Assembly: GCA_900550135.1 (NCBI GenBank) | Contig: URQO01000035.1 | Span: forward strand, 1-19,498 | Length of the DNA stretch: 19,498 bases | Direction of reading: 5' to 3' | Source: an uncultured Eubacterium sp. | GTDB taxonomy: Bacteria; Bacillota; Clostridia; Lachnospirales; Lachnospiraceae | In this document: one piece after another, positions 1-7,550 of the stretch | Layout of the letters: every line of letters starts with the position of its first letter | How positions within the stretch are numbered: position 1 is the first letter of the stretch | Translations under genes and position numbers: made by a program | Notes under the pieces: model-generated | The model's database searches: none | The model's input: only the letters and a program-made list of their open reading frames with translations | What the model was told of the DNA's origin: nothing

Positions 1-1006
1 GATTTGACGTAGTGTATGGTTGCATGACAGTAGACCTGATTTGGTTACCCCAACCGATTTCTTTTACTTCGCCTCTTATACCTGAACGCTTCTCTTCTTC
101 TTCCTGTTTCTTCAATACATATAGTTTAGATTTAAGCATCTTCATGGCTCTATCCTTATTTTGCAACTGGGAACGTTCATTTTGACATTGAACTACTATT
201 CCTGTTGGAATATGTGTAATACGAATGGCCGATGATGTTTTATTGATGTGCTGTCCGCCGGCACCACTTGAACGATAAGTATCTATTCTAATATCATCAT
301 CATTTATTTCTATGTCTAAATCTTCTTCTATGTCAGGCATTACATCAAGAGATGCAAAGGATGTCTGACGTTTGCCTGCAGCATTAAAAGGAGATATTCT
401 TACTAGTCTGTGGACTCCTTTTTCTGATTTAAGATAGCCATAGGCATTTTCGCCTGCCACCTGAAAAGTGATGGATTTAATACCTGCTTCATCTCCGTCA
501 AGAAAATCTATCACTTCTGTTTTATATCCTTTTGACTCTGCCCATCTGGTAAACATTCTATATAGCATACTTGCCCAGTCGCAGGATTCTGTACCACCTG
601 CTCCTGCATTTATTTTTAAAATTGCATTATACTTGTCATACTCGCCTGATAATAAAGTAGATATTTTAACCTTCTCAAATTCTTTTTTGAAGTCTTTCAG
701 TTCTTCTGCAACTTCCTGAACAACTGATTGATCTTCTTCTTCATCTCCCATTTCAATAAGAACACCTAAATCCTCGTATTTTTCCTGCAAGTTTTTTATA
801 ACTTCAAGTTCAGATTTTAGTTTTTTCATTTCTTTTAAAATCTCTTGAGACTTTTTCACATCATCCCAAAAGTCCTGTTTTTCCATTTCTTTTTCTATCT
901 GAGAAATTCTTTCCTGTTTTTTTTCAATATTAAATGACTTTGCCAATTCCTCAACTCTATCTTTGTATTGACTCCATTCATATTTGTACTGTTCTAATTC
1001 AACCAC
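1..1006 (-). CDS. prfB: Peptide chain release factor 2 (RF2), 3' end cut by the window edge
   Basis: RF2 recognises UGA and UAA stop codons in the ribosomal A site and triggers peptide release. About 335 codons are present and the C-terminus is missing. The GGQ motif that reaches the peptidyl transferase centre is visible (GGQH at about 251-259), followed by the typical RF region with IRITHIPTGIVV and NERSQ. The start is GTG at 1004-1006, with AGAGGT about 8 bases upstream. Most RF2 genes carry an in-frame TGA near codon 25 that is bypassed by a +1 frameshift. Here the frame runs straight from the GTG to the GGQ, and codons 24-26 are TCA TTT AAT with no stop. The last three residues at the window edge (TSN) do not fit the conserved VKD expected after PYT, so the first ~10 bases may contain an end-of-contig error. 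The gene follows secA on the same strand, a common Firmicutes order, but a terminator and a separate promoter lie between them. Confidence 0.95.
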   Translation of the reverse strand, partial: MVELEQYKYEWSQYKDRVEELAKSFNIEKKQERISQIEKEMEKQDFWDDVKKSQEILKEMKKLKSELEVIKNLQEKYEDLGVLIEMGDEEEDQSVVQEVAEELKDFKKEFEKVKISTLLSGEYDKYNAILKINAGAGGTESCDWASMLYRMFTRWAESKGYKTEVIDFLDGDEAGIKSITFQVAGENAYGYLKSEKGVHRLVRISPFNAAGKRQTSFASLDVMPDIEEDLDIEINDDDIRIDTYRSSGAGGQHINKTSSAIRITHIPTGIVVQCQNERSQLQNKDRAMKMLKSKLYVLKKQEEEEKRSGIRGEVKEIGWGNQIRSTVMQPYTTSN

Positions 1007-1084
1007 AGAAATACCTCTTTCTATTACAATATATTTATGATTATTAACACCCGACAAAGAACGTCTATGTTACTACAGTATAAT

Positions 1085-1113
1085 TGTATAACCAAGCTGT
1101 TAAATATTATCAA
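1085..1113 (-). promoter_or_regulatory. Predicted sigma-A promoter of prfB
   Basis: On the minus strand, a -35 TTGATA (1108-1113) and a -10 TATACA (1085-1090) are separated by exactly 17 bases. The box lies just after the secA terminator and about 80 bases before the prfB start. It would let prfB be transcribed independently of secA. Confidence 0.6.
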
Positions 1114-1115
1114 CA

Positions 1116-1140
1116 AAAAGACGGGAAATTCCCGTCTTTT
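1116..1140 (-). terminator. Intrinsic terminator after secA
   Basis: A perfect 10-bp stem (AAAAGACGGG / CCCGTCTTTT) with a 5-base loop is followed on the minus strand by a run of T. It lies 23 bases past the secA stop codon and separates secA from prfB. Confidence 0.85.
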
Positions 1141-1162
1141 ATATTTTTATAATCTGTTATAA

Positions 1163-3736
1163 TTATGCTTTTCTTCCACAACAGTTTTTGTACTTTTTGC
1201 CACTGCCACATGGACAAGGATCATTTGGATAAACCTTTGCCTCTGCTCTTTGCTTTGGCTTTTTAACACCATCTTCGCTGTCTTTGTTTGTACCTGTAAC
1301 CTGTGCTACTTCTTCACGTTCAACTTTCTGTTCAACCTGAATATGATATAATGTCTTAACAGTGTCAATCTTGATGTTTTCAATCATAAATCCAAACATT
1401 TCAAATCCCTGGATCTTGTATTCTACTGCAGGATCTTTCTGACCATATGCCATAAGACCAATACCCTGTTTTAACTGTTCCAAGTCATCAAGGTGATCCA
1501 TCCATTTTCTATCAATAACTTTTAGAAGGACAATTCTCTCTAATTCTCTGATATGTTCAGGTTCCGGAAATTCAGCTTCTTTTGCTTCGTAAAGCTTCAA
1601 TGCTTCCTCTTTAAGTTTTTGTTTAAACTCTGATTTTGATAAATGCTTTATGTCATCATTTGTAAGTTTCAACTTGAAAGGAATAATTTCAAGCAATGAC
1701 TGTGCAAGACCTGCCAAATCCCACTGTTCAGATGACTGATCACTGCCAATGAACATATCCACCTGTGATTCAATCACTTCATTTATCATCTTAATGATAG
1801 CATCTCTCATGTTTTCGCCGTTAAGAACTCTTGCTCTTTCAGCATATATAATCTCTCTTTGATCATTGTTTACCTTATCATATTCCATAAGGTTCTTTCT
1901 GATACCAAAGTTATTTCCTTCTATCTTTTTCTGTGCTCTTTCAATTGTACTTGTAAGTGCCTTGTGGTGTAGTTCTTCATCTTCAGGAACACCTAATGCA
2001 TTGAATACAGACATTAATTTGTCAGATGCAAAAAGTCTCATAATATCATCCTCTAATGAGATGTAGAACTTTGATTCACCAACGTCACCCTGACGACCTG
2101 AACGACCTCTTAACTGGTTGTCAATACGTCTTGACTCATGTCTTTCTGTACCAATAATCTTAAGACCACCTGCTTCTCTTGCAGCATCATCAAGCTTAAT
2201 ATCAGTACCACGTCCTGCCATGTTTGTAGCAATTGTAACTGCTCCATGCTGTCCTGCCTGTGCTACAATTTCAGCTTCTTTTTCATGAAACTTGGCATTT
2301 AATACCTGATGTGGAATACCACGTTTTCTAAGTATGTCACTAATTTCTTCTGATGCATCAATATTTATTGTACCAACAAGTACAGGCTGTCCCTTTGCAT
2401 ATGATTTTTCTATCTCATCTGCAACTGCCTTTAACTTGCCCTTCTTTGTTTTAAATACAGCATCTTCATGGTCAATTCTTGCAATTGGTTTGTTTGTTGG
2501 AATTTCAACAACGTCCATGCTGTAAATATCTCTAAATTCTTTTTCCTCTGTAAGAGCAGTACCTGTCATACCTGCTTTCTTTTCATATTTGTTGAAGAAG
2601 TTCTGGAATGTAATTGTTGCAAGAGTTTTGCTTTCTCTGTTTACCTTTACATGTTCCTTTGCTTCTATAGCCTGATGTAAGCCGTCTGAATATCTACGAC
2701 CCGGCATGATACGTCCTGTAAACTCATCTACAATAAGAACTTCGTCATCTTTTACTACATAATCCTGATCTCTATGCATAAGATTGTGTGCTCTTAAAGC
2801 TAAAATAACATTGTGCTGTAATTCTAAATTTTCAGCATCAGCATAGTTTTCAATGTGGAAGAACTTTTCAACCTTTTCAATACCCTGTGCTGTCAAAGTG
2901 ACAATCTTGTCCTTTTCATTTACAAGGAAGTCTCCATCTTCTTCTATATCTACACCCATAATTGCGTCCATTTTGCTAAGTTCAGGATTGGCTGTACCTC
3001 TTTCCATCTGTCTTGCTAAAATATCGCACATTTCATAAAGTCTTGTAGATTTTCCACTCTGACCTGAAATAATAAGAGGTGTTCTTGCCTCATCAATCAA
3101 AACTGAGTCAACCTCATCAATAATGCAGTATGAAAGTCCACGCTGAACTAACTGTTCCTTGTATACAACCATGTTGTCTCTTAAGTAATCGAAACCTAAT
3201 TCGTTGTTTGTAATATATGTGATATCACAGTTATATGCTGCTTTTTTGTCTTCATGTTCCATGTCTGACAAAACACAGCCAACTGTAAGTCCTAAAAATC
3301 TATGGACCTGTCCCATCCACTCAGCATCACGGGTAGCGAGGTATTCATTGACTGTAACAATATGAACGCCCTTTCCTGTTAATGCGTTAAGATATGCAGG
3401 GAGCAAACATGTCTGTGTTTTACCTTCACCTGTTTTCATCTCAGCAATACGACCCTGATGTAAAATAATACCACCTAATATCTGGCATGGATAATGCTCA
3501 GTACCCAGTGTTCTTCTTGTTGCCTCTCTTACTAAAGCGAAAGCTTCAGGTAACAAGCTATCCAATGTTTCTCCGTTCTGATATCTCTTTTTAAACTCTT
3601 CAGTTTTTTCTTTCATCTGCTCATCTGATAACTTTTCCATCTCAGGTTTGAGCGAAAGAACTTTATCCAATGTATGCTTATGTCTTTTTAATTCACGCTC
3701 GCTGTGAGTTCCTATAATCTTATTAATTACTCCCAT
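1163..3736 (-). CDS. secA: Protein translocase ATPase SecA
   Basis: SecA is the motor ATPase that pushes unfolded preproteins through the SecYEG channel at the cytoplasmic membrane. The protein has 857 residues, within the normal range for the main SecA. The Walker A motif MKTGEGKT is at residues 100-107 and the DEVD Walker B box at 207-210. The second helicase-like domain has TNMAGRGTDIKL and the QLRGRSGRQGD arginine-finger region. The C-terminus ends in a zinc-binding tail (Cys841, Cys843, Cys852, Cys853) of the kind that contacts ribosomes or SecB-like partners, joined by a charged linker. The ATG is preceded by GAGGAG at good spacing. The gene has its own promoter and terminator. Nothing is missing, and no accessory SecA2 lies nearby. 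Confidence 0.98.
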   Translation of the reverse strand: MGVINKIIGTHSERELKRHKHTLDKVLSLKPEMEKLSDEQMKEKTEEFKKRYQNGETLDSLLPEAFALVREATRRTLGTEHYPCQILGGIILHQGRIAEMKTGEGKTQTCLLPAYLNALTGKGVHIVTVNEYLATRDAEWMGQVHRFLGLTVGCVLSDMEHEDKKAAYNCDITYITNNELGFDYLRDNMVVYKEQLVQRGLSYCIIDEVDSVLIDEARTPLIISGQSGKSTRLYEMCDILARQMERGTANPELSKMDAIMGVDIEEDGDFLVNEKDKIVTLTAQGIEKVEKFFHIENYADAENLELQHNVILALRAHNLMHRDQDYVVKDDEVLIVDEFTGRIMPGRRYSDGLHQAIEAKEHVKVNRESKTLATITFQNFFNKYEKKAGMTGTALTEEKEFRDIYSMDVVEIPTNKPIARIDHEDAVFKTKKGKLKAVADEIEKSYAKGQPVLVGTINIDASEEISDILRKRGIPHQVLNAKFHEKEAEIVAQAGQHGAVTIATNMAGRGTDIKLDDAAREAGGLKIIGTERHESRRIDNQLRGRSGRQGDVGESKFYISLEDDIMRLFASDKLMSVFNALGVPEDEELHHKALTSTIERAQKKIEGNNFGIRKNLMEYDKVNNDQREIIYAERARVLNGENMRDAIIKMINEVIESQVDMFIGSDQSSEQWDLAGLAQSLLEIIPFKLKLTNDDIKHLSKSEFKQKLKEEALKLYEAKEAEFPEPEHIRELERIVLLKVIDRKWMDHLDDLEQLKQGIGLMAYGQKDPAVEYKIQGFEMFGFMIENIKIDTVKTLYHIQVEQKVEREEVAQVTGTNKDSEDGVKKPKQRAEAKVYPNDPCPCGSGKKYKNCCGRKA

Positions 3737-3847
3737 GGTAATCTCCTCTATATATTTTCTTTACCGTGCATTGTCTCCAATCCCCGAGTCTGGTTCATTA
3801 ACTATTTATAACCTAAACTAGTGAAACCTTGCCACACACTATTTGGT

Positions 3848-3876
3848 ATTTTATCATTTTACCCTTACTAATTCAA
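3848..3876 (-). promoter_or_regulatory. Predicted sigma-A promoter of secA
   Basis: On the minus strand, TTGAAT (3871-3876) and TAAAAT (3848-3853) are 17 bases apart. Transcription would start near 3841 and leave a leader of about 105 bases before the secA ATG. I see no recognisable riboswitch or secM-like leader peptide in that leader. Confidence 0.5.
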
Positions 3877-3925
3877 TAATTTAGATTTTATTTTATTGTA
3901 AATATTGTAAACTTTTCGTAAACAA

Positions 3926-3965
3926 AAAAACACAGCTATAAATATAAATTCATAACTGTGTTTTT
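3926..3965 (-). terminator. Intrinsic terminator after hpf
   Basis: The 10-base arms AAAAACACAG and CTGTGTTTTT pair across a 20-base AT-rich loop. On the minus strand the stem runs into seven consecutive T. It begins 25 bases past the hpf stop codon. Confidence 0.8.
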
Positions 3966-3990
3966 ATATTATGTATTCTTTGATTTATAA

Positions 3991-4530
3991 TTAATCAAAT
4001 ATTGGTTCAATCAAACCATATTTTCCACCTTTTCGTTTGTAAACTACGTTTACTTCATCTGTCTGTGCATTTAAGAATACAAAGAAATTGTGTCCTAAAA
4101 GTTCCATCTGTACACATGCTTCTTCAGCATCCATTGGTTTGATTCCAAAACTCTTAGTCCTAACAATCTTTACTGCTGACTCTTCTTCGTCCTCATAATC
4201 AGCATCAATAAAATCCGGTGTAAAACTTTCACGATATGCTTTTTTCTTGTCTACAAGTTTGTTTTTGTATTTTACCAACTGACGTTCAATTGTCTCTTCA
4301 ACCATGTCAATTGATGCATACATGTCGTCACTTATTTCTTCCGCTCTAATAATATTACCTTTTACCGGAATTGTTACCTCCACTTTTTGGTCGTTTCGAT
4401 TAACACTAAGTGTAACATCTGCTTTTGTCTCTTCTGCAAAATACTTGTCTAACTTTCCGAGTTTCTCTTCGACAGCATTTCTGATGCCTTCTGTCACCTC
4501 AATATTCTTTCCGAAAATTTTAATTTTCAT
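3991..4530 (-). CDS. hpf: Ribosome hibernation promoting factor, long form
   Basis: Long-form HPF binds the 30S subunit in the mRNA/tRNA channel in stationary phase. Through its C-terminal domain it pairs two 70S ribosomes into inactive 100S dimers. The protein has 179 residues. The N-terminal S30AE domain covers about residues 1-100 (MKIKIFGKNIEVTEGIRNAV onwards, beta-alpha-beta-beta-beta-alpha pattern). An acidic linker (around DADYEDEEES) leads to the dimerisation domain from about 122 to the end (IVRTKSFGIKPMDAEEA, with GHNFFVFLNA and VVYKRKGGKYGLIEP). This length marks the Firmicutes long type rather than the short enterobacterial HPF/YfiA. The ATG has AGGAAG upstream. Its own promoter and terminator make it a single-gene unit, fitting growth-phase control. 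Confidence 0.96.
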   Translation of the reverse strand: MKIKIFGKNIEVTEGIRNAVEEKLGKLDKYFAEETKADVTLSVNRNDQKVEVTIPVKGNIIRAEEISDDMYASIDMVEETIERQLVKYKNKLVDKKKAYRESFTPDFIDADYEDEEESAVKIVRTKSFGIKPMDAEEACVQMELLGHNFFVFLNAQTDEVNVVYKRKGGKYGLIEPIFD

Positions 4531-4562
4531 GGTACCACTTCCTTTCGTTTTCTAGTATATAA

Positions 4563-4592
4563 ATTATACCATACTATGTGAAATAATACCAA
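4563..4592 (-). promoter_or_regulatory. Predicted promoter of hpf
   Basis: On the minus strand, TTGGTA (4587-4592) is followed after 18 bases by a perfect -10 TATAAT (4563-4568). It leaves a leader of roughly 25 bases with the AGGAAG ribosome binding site. Confidence 0.6.
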
Positions 4593-5025
4593 GGAAAAAG
4601 TGTGAAATTTTAAAGTATTTTTTCATTTTACCTACATTTAACTATTTTTGGACAAAGTGCACAAAAAAAATGTTTTTACAACTTTTGACATCATTTTACA
4701 TAAATGTTCATAACTATACTTATTAACATTATATTTTAGTCACTTTTTGCTTATTTTAAAGGTTATTAACCGAGTTATTAACATTATTAACCTTTTTTCG
4801 TGGATTTTTATGTAAATCTTTGTCGAATGATAAAAGAACGAATGTTTTGTAAAGAAGTAATGAAATTGTGCATTCTCTATAATTTCCCTTGACATTTTTC
4901 AATAACAAAACGTAATTTTTTTGTTACCTCACAGCCAAATTAGTTAAAGTCCTGATAAGAAGTATATATAACCGTTTTAAACATTATGCATAAGTGGATA
5001 TTTGATTAAAATATTATGTATATGT
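4593..5025. other. Long AT-rich intergenic region between the hydrolase terminator and the hpf promoter
   Basis: I find no convincing gene here. It contains four direct copies of TTATTAAC (annotated separately) and an inverted repeat TAACAAAA (4903-4910) / TTTTGTTA (4919-4926). A plus-strand TTGACA at 4889-4894 has only a weak -10 (TAATTT, 18 bases on). The region is unusually long for this gene-dense window and may hold regulatory sites for hpf. Confidence 0.5.
4720..4791. repeat. Four direct copies of TTATTAAC upstream of hpf
   Basis: The octamer TTATTAAC occurs at 4720-4727, 4763-4770, 4775-4782 and 4784-4791. The second and third copies extend to GTTATTAAC, which is a palindrome around its central T. 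The last three are spaced 12 and 9 bases start to start. The cluster lies 130-230 bases upstream of the hpf -35 box. It could be an array of protein binding sites, but I cannot assign a regulator, and AT-rich chance repeats are possible. Confidence 0.5.
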
Positions 5026-5061
5026 AAAAAAGATGTCAGATAAAATATCCGACATCTTTTT
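5026..5061 (-). terminator. Intrinsic terminator after the NlpC/P60 gene
   Basis: The arms GATGTC and GACATC are extended by A/T pairs outside and by an inner GATA/TATC stem with one mismatch. On the minus strand the stem ends in six T. It starts 37 bases after the stop codon. Confidence 0.85.
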
Positions 5062-5097
5062 ATATAGGTCAAACTCTGTTTATGAAACTATGTTTCA

Positions 5098-6387
5098 TTA
5101 GTATATTATTCTTCTTGCTGCACAAGGTGAACCCATACCACTAATAATGATTCCTGTTTCTTCTGTTGATGCATGTATAATCTGTCCACCACCAATGTAC
5201 ATAGCTACATGGCTGATTGTTGAACTATTATACTTGTAGAACAATAAATCACCTGGAAGTAATGCACTAAGTGAAACTGATTTTCCATTGTATACCTGAG
5301 TATATGAAGATCTGTTAAGAGAATAACCAAAATGTGCATATACTGACATTGTAAATCCTGAACAGTCCGTTCCGTTTGTCAAACTTGAACCGCCATATAC
5401 ATATGGATTTCCTAAGAACTGTTTTGCATACGCAACTACTGCTGATGCTCCACTACCTGAACTTTCATGTGATGTAGAATTTGATGCAGGTTTTGTAGTC
5501 TTAGGCGCTGTGTATGTATTGTTGTTGTTTGTATTGCTATGTGTATTGTTGTTTGTGTTGTTTGTGTTATTTGTATTGTTGTTAGACTGATTGTTTGCCT
5601 TTTCTGCTGCAGCCTGACGTTCTCTCTTTTCCTGCGCTTTTTGAGCTTTAATCATGGCTCTTTCTTCTGCGTTGGTAATTGCTGTTTCCATATTAACACT
5701 TACTTTTACATAATCAGCTGAAACCCAACCACTGACACCATCGGCAATTTTAACCTTTACCCACTTGCCATCGTTGTTGTATTTCTTAATTGTATAATCT
5801 TCATTTAAATATACATTTGTTACAATACCCGAATCTGTGTTTGTCTTTTCTCTTACATGAACACCTGATTCTTTTATGTTTGCAAATACATATCCATTGT
5901 CTAACGCTATTGATTCCGCCTTATTTCCTGTTACAAAATATTCTGATTTGATATATCCTGTACAATTTCCTGACTTAATCTTGTACCAACCGGATTTTGT
6001 AGTTTCTAAAATTCGTGCTCCACAGTTGTTATAAATCTTTCCAACTCTTCTTGACTTTGCGCTGGCTTTCTTTCTTACATTTACATAACCTTCTGAGCCA
6101 CCGCTTACCTTTGCAATGGCAATGTCTGAGAATAACTTATTCTCTCTGTTGTCATTGTTTTTTGTTACTTTATTTATTTTGTTTTCAGTTTTTTCAGCAG
6201 CCGGTAAGTATTTTACTAAATCTTCATCGCTACCATTATTTGAAATATAATCATCAATAACCATTGATGCGCCTGCACTTGGTATTTCAGTATTAAGCTC
6301 TTCTGCAAACATAGGCTGTGTAAGTGTAACTGCCATGGTCATTGCAAAAATCCCTGCTACTATTTTTTTACCATTATAGTGACTCAT
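5098..6387 (-). CDS. Secreted SH3b-NlpC/P60 peptidoglycan endopeptidase
   Basis: This is probably a cell-wall hydrolase cutting within stem peptides (typically gamma-D-Glu to diamino acid). From the chosen start it has 429 residues. There is a signal peptide at 1-28 (GKKIVAGIFAMTMAVTLTQ core, cleavage near FAEE), two bacterial SH3 domains at about 88-152 and 165-230, and a charged helical stretch at 233-265. A linker almost entirely of Asn and Thr (266-293) precedes the C-terminal NlpC/P60 domain at about 314-429. The catalytic triad is visible as Cys342 (TDCSGF), His393 (SHVAMYIG) and His405 (IIHAS). An in-frame ATG 11 codons upstream (6418-6420) has no ribosome binding site and lies almost at the predicted transcript start. 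The ATG at 6385-6387 has GGAGG and is directly followed by a normal signal peptide. The gene is a single-gene unit with its own promoter and terminator. Confidence 0.93.
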   Translation of the reverse strand: MSHYNGKKIVAGIFAMTMAVTLTQPMFAEELNTEIPSAGASMVIDDYISNNGSDEDLVKYLPAAEKTENKINKVTKNNDNRENKLFSDIAIAKVSGGSEGYVNVRKKASAKSRRVGKIYNNCGARILETTKSGWYKIKSGNCTGYIKSEYFVTGNKAESIALDNGYVFANIKESGVHVREKTNTDSGIVTNVYLNEDYTIKKYNNDGKWVKVKIADGVSGWVSADYVKVSVNMETAITNAEERAMIKAQKAQEKRERQAAAEKANNQSNNNTNNTNNTNNNTHSNTNNNNTYTAPKTTKPASNSTSHESSGSGASAVVAYAKQFLGNPYVYGGSSLTNGTDCSGFTMSVYAHFGYSLNRSSYTQVYNGKSVSLSALLPGDLLFYKYNSSTISHVAMYIGGGQIIHASTEETGIIISGMGSPCAARRIIY

Positions 6388-6397
6388 ATAATATACG

Positions 6398-6402
6398 CCT
6401 CC
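6398..6402 (-). promoter_or_regulatory. Ribosome binding site that fixes the NlpC/P60 start
   Basis: GGAGG on the minus strand ends 10 bases before the ATG at 6385-6387. The alternative ATG at 6418-6420 has no such motif upstream, so the shorter protein is preferred. Confidence 0.65.
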
Positions 6403-6441
6403 ATTTGTTTTTTTGAACATAAATGTTACAATTTTATTACA

Positions 6442-6470
6442 ATAATAACATCTTGCTTACGTTATGTCAA
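6442..6470 (-). promoter_or_regulatory. Strong predicted promoter of the NlpC/P60 gene
   Basis: On the minus strand, a perfect -35 TTGACA (6465-6470) and a -10 TATTAT (6442-6447) have ideal 17-base spacing. This is the closest match to the sigma-A consensus in the window. Confidence 0.75.
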
Positions 6471-6554
6471 CAAATACAAATATTGTTCCAGTTATTTTCA
6501 TTAAGAATGACTTTCTCGCATTTTCAAACTATTTTATTTGTACTGTTGTAGCAT

Positions 6555-6582
6555 TTGTTATTTTATTATGTTATTTTATAGT
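6555..6582 (+). promoter_or_regulatory. Weak candidate promoter of the SDR gene
   Basis: TTGTTA (6555-6560) and TATAGT (6577-6582) are 16 bases apart on the plus strand, about 120 bases before the SDR start. The surrounding 6471-6701 is extremely AT-rich, so chance matches are likely and other starts are possible. Confidence 0.3.
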
Positions 6583-6701
6583 AAGTATATTTTATAAATG
6601 TGAATTCTTATTTAATTTTTTTTTACAACCCATGTTTTATAGTATTCTCATTTTATTTAATTTATATTTTTTAAGAAATTAGTCGTGAAAAGGAGATTGT
6701 C

Positions 6702-7424
6702 ATGAAAAAAACTGCTATCGTAACCGGTGCTTCAGGAGATATCGGTTATGCTATTTGCGAGAATTTATTAAATCACAACTATATTGTGATTGGTACTTAT
6801 TTTAAAAATGAACGCACTGTAAGTAAGTTAAAAAAGAAATGGAAAGACAGTTTTTACTATATTAAATGTGATTTATCAAATATAAATTCCATAAAGGCCA
6901 TAGTTGATTTTATCACAAAAGAACAATTTAAAATTGATGTTCTTATAAACAATGCAGGGATGTCAATTGTAGGTCTTGTTCAGGATCTTTCATTAGAACA
7001 ATGGAATGAAATTTGGAATACAAATGTTACTTCTGCTGTATTTTTAAGCAAATTACTTATTCCTCATTTTCTTCACAATGGTTGTGGCAAAATTATCAAC
7101 ATTTCATCTGTATGGGGAAATTGCGGTGCTTCATGTGAAGTGGCATATTCAACTACAAAAGGAGCCATTAATACATTTACAAAAGCTTTAGCAAAAGAAC
7201 TTGCTCCTTCTAATATACAGGTTAATGCTATTTCATGTGGAATTATAGATACAAAAATGAATGGACATTTAAGCAAAAGTGATATTGATAGTATTGCAGA
7301 AGAAATTCCATGTGGAAGAATCGGTACTGTAGAAGATATAAGTAAGGCTGTATATGCCATTTTAGCTGCCGGCAACTATATGACCGGCCAGATTATAACT
7401 GTGGACGGCGGATGGACTGTTTAA
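6702..7424 (+). CDS. ymfI: SDR-family oxidoreductase, probable EF-P 5-aminopentanone reductase (YmfI-like)
   Basis: This is a 240-residue classical short-chain dehydrogenase/reductase, a cytoplasmic NAD(P)H enzyme with a Rossmann fold. Visible motifs are the cofactor-binding TGASGDIG (8-15), the NNAG turn (83-86), catalytic Asn108, Ser136 (INISSVWG), and Tyr149 with Lys153 (YSTTK). The C-terminal GQIITVDGGW is typical of FabG-like members. The segment SSVWGNCGASCEVAYS with KELAPSNIQVNAI closely resembles my recollection of the clostridial SDRs named EF-P 5-aminopentanone reductase. In Bacillus, YmfI completes the 5-aminopentanol modification of elongation factor P. A FabG-type ketoacyl-ACP reductase is the main alternative, but no fatty acid synthesis genes are nearby. 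AAGGAG precedes the ATG. It is the only complete plus-strand gene here and forms its own unit, convergent with the operon that follows. Confidence 0.85.
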   Translation: MKKTAIVTGASGDIGYAICENLLNHNYIVIGTYFKNERTVSKLKKKWKDSFYYIKCDLSNINSIKAIVDFITKEQFKIDVLINNAGMSIVGLVQDLSLEQWNEIWNTNVTSAVFLSKLLIPHFLHNGCGKIINISSVWGNCGASCEVAYSTTKGAINTFTKALAKELAPSNIQVNAISCGIIDTKMNGHLSKSDIDSIAEEIPCGRIGTVEDISKAVYAILAAGNYMTGQIITVDGGWTV

Positions 7425-7437
7425 TATTATAACTATA

Positions 7438-7483
7438 AAAACAGGCAGATAGGATTGTATACGCAATCCTATCTGCCTGTTTT
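7438..7483 (+). terminator. Bidirectional intrinsic terminator between convergent units
   Basis: A perfect 20-bp stem (7438-7457 pairing with 7464-7483) encloses a 6-base loop. It is followed by TTTTATTT on the plus strand and by five T on the minus strand. It lies 14 bases past the SDR stop codon. It also lies about 70 bases beyond the aldo/keto reductase remnant on the other strand, so it can end transcription from both directions. Confidence 0.9.
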
Positions 7484-7550
7484 ATTTAAATCTGTATAGA
7501 TAATACAGTTTGTCTGTTTCTTTCAAAATTATACAAATAATTCTATTTAT

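Noticed and set aside
3737..3925. A riboswitch or SecM-type leader before secA
   Set aside because: I see no stable conserved structure and no leader peptide with a ribosome binding site in this stretch.
4889..5061. A plus-strand small RNA from TTGACA at 4889 to the hairpin at 5026-5061
   Set aside because: There is no acceptable -10 box at the right distance, and the hairpin is fully explained as the terminator of the NlpC/P60 gene.
5515..5590. Triplet-like repeats resembling a short tandem repeat or CRISPR array
   Set aside because: They are in frame within the Asn-Thr linker of the hydrolase, and there are no regular repeat and spacer units.
6464..6682. A 72-codon plus-strand frame rich in Phe, Ile and Tyr that could be a small membrane protein
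   Set aside because: It has no ribosome binding site, begins inside the hydrolase promoter, and its composition is what very AT-rich DNA gives by chance.
7073..7375. A 100-codon minus-strand frame inside the SDR gene
   Set aside because: It is antisense to clearly coding SDR motifs and has no recognisable domain.
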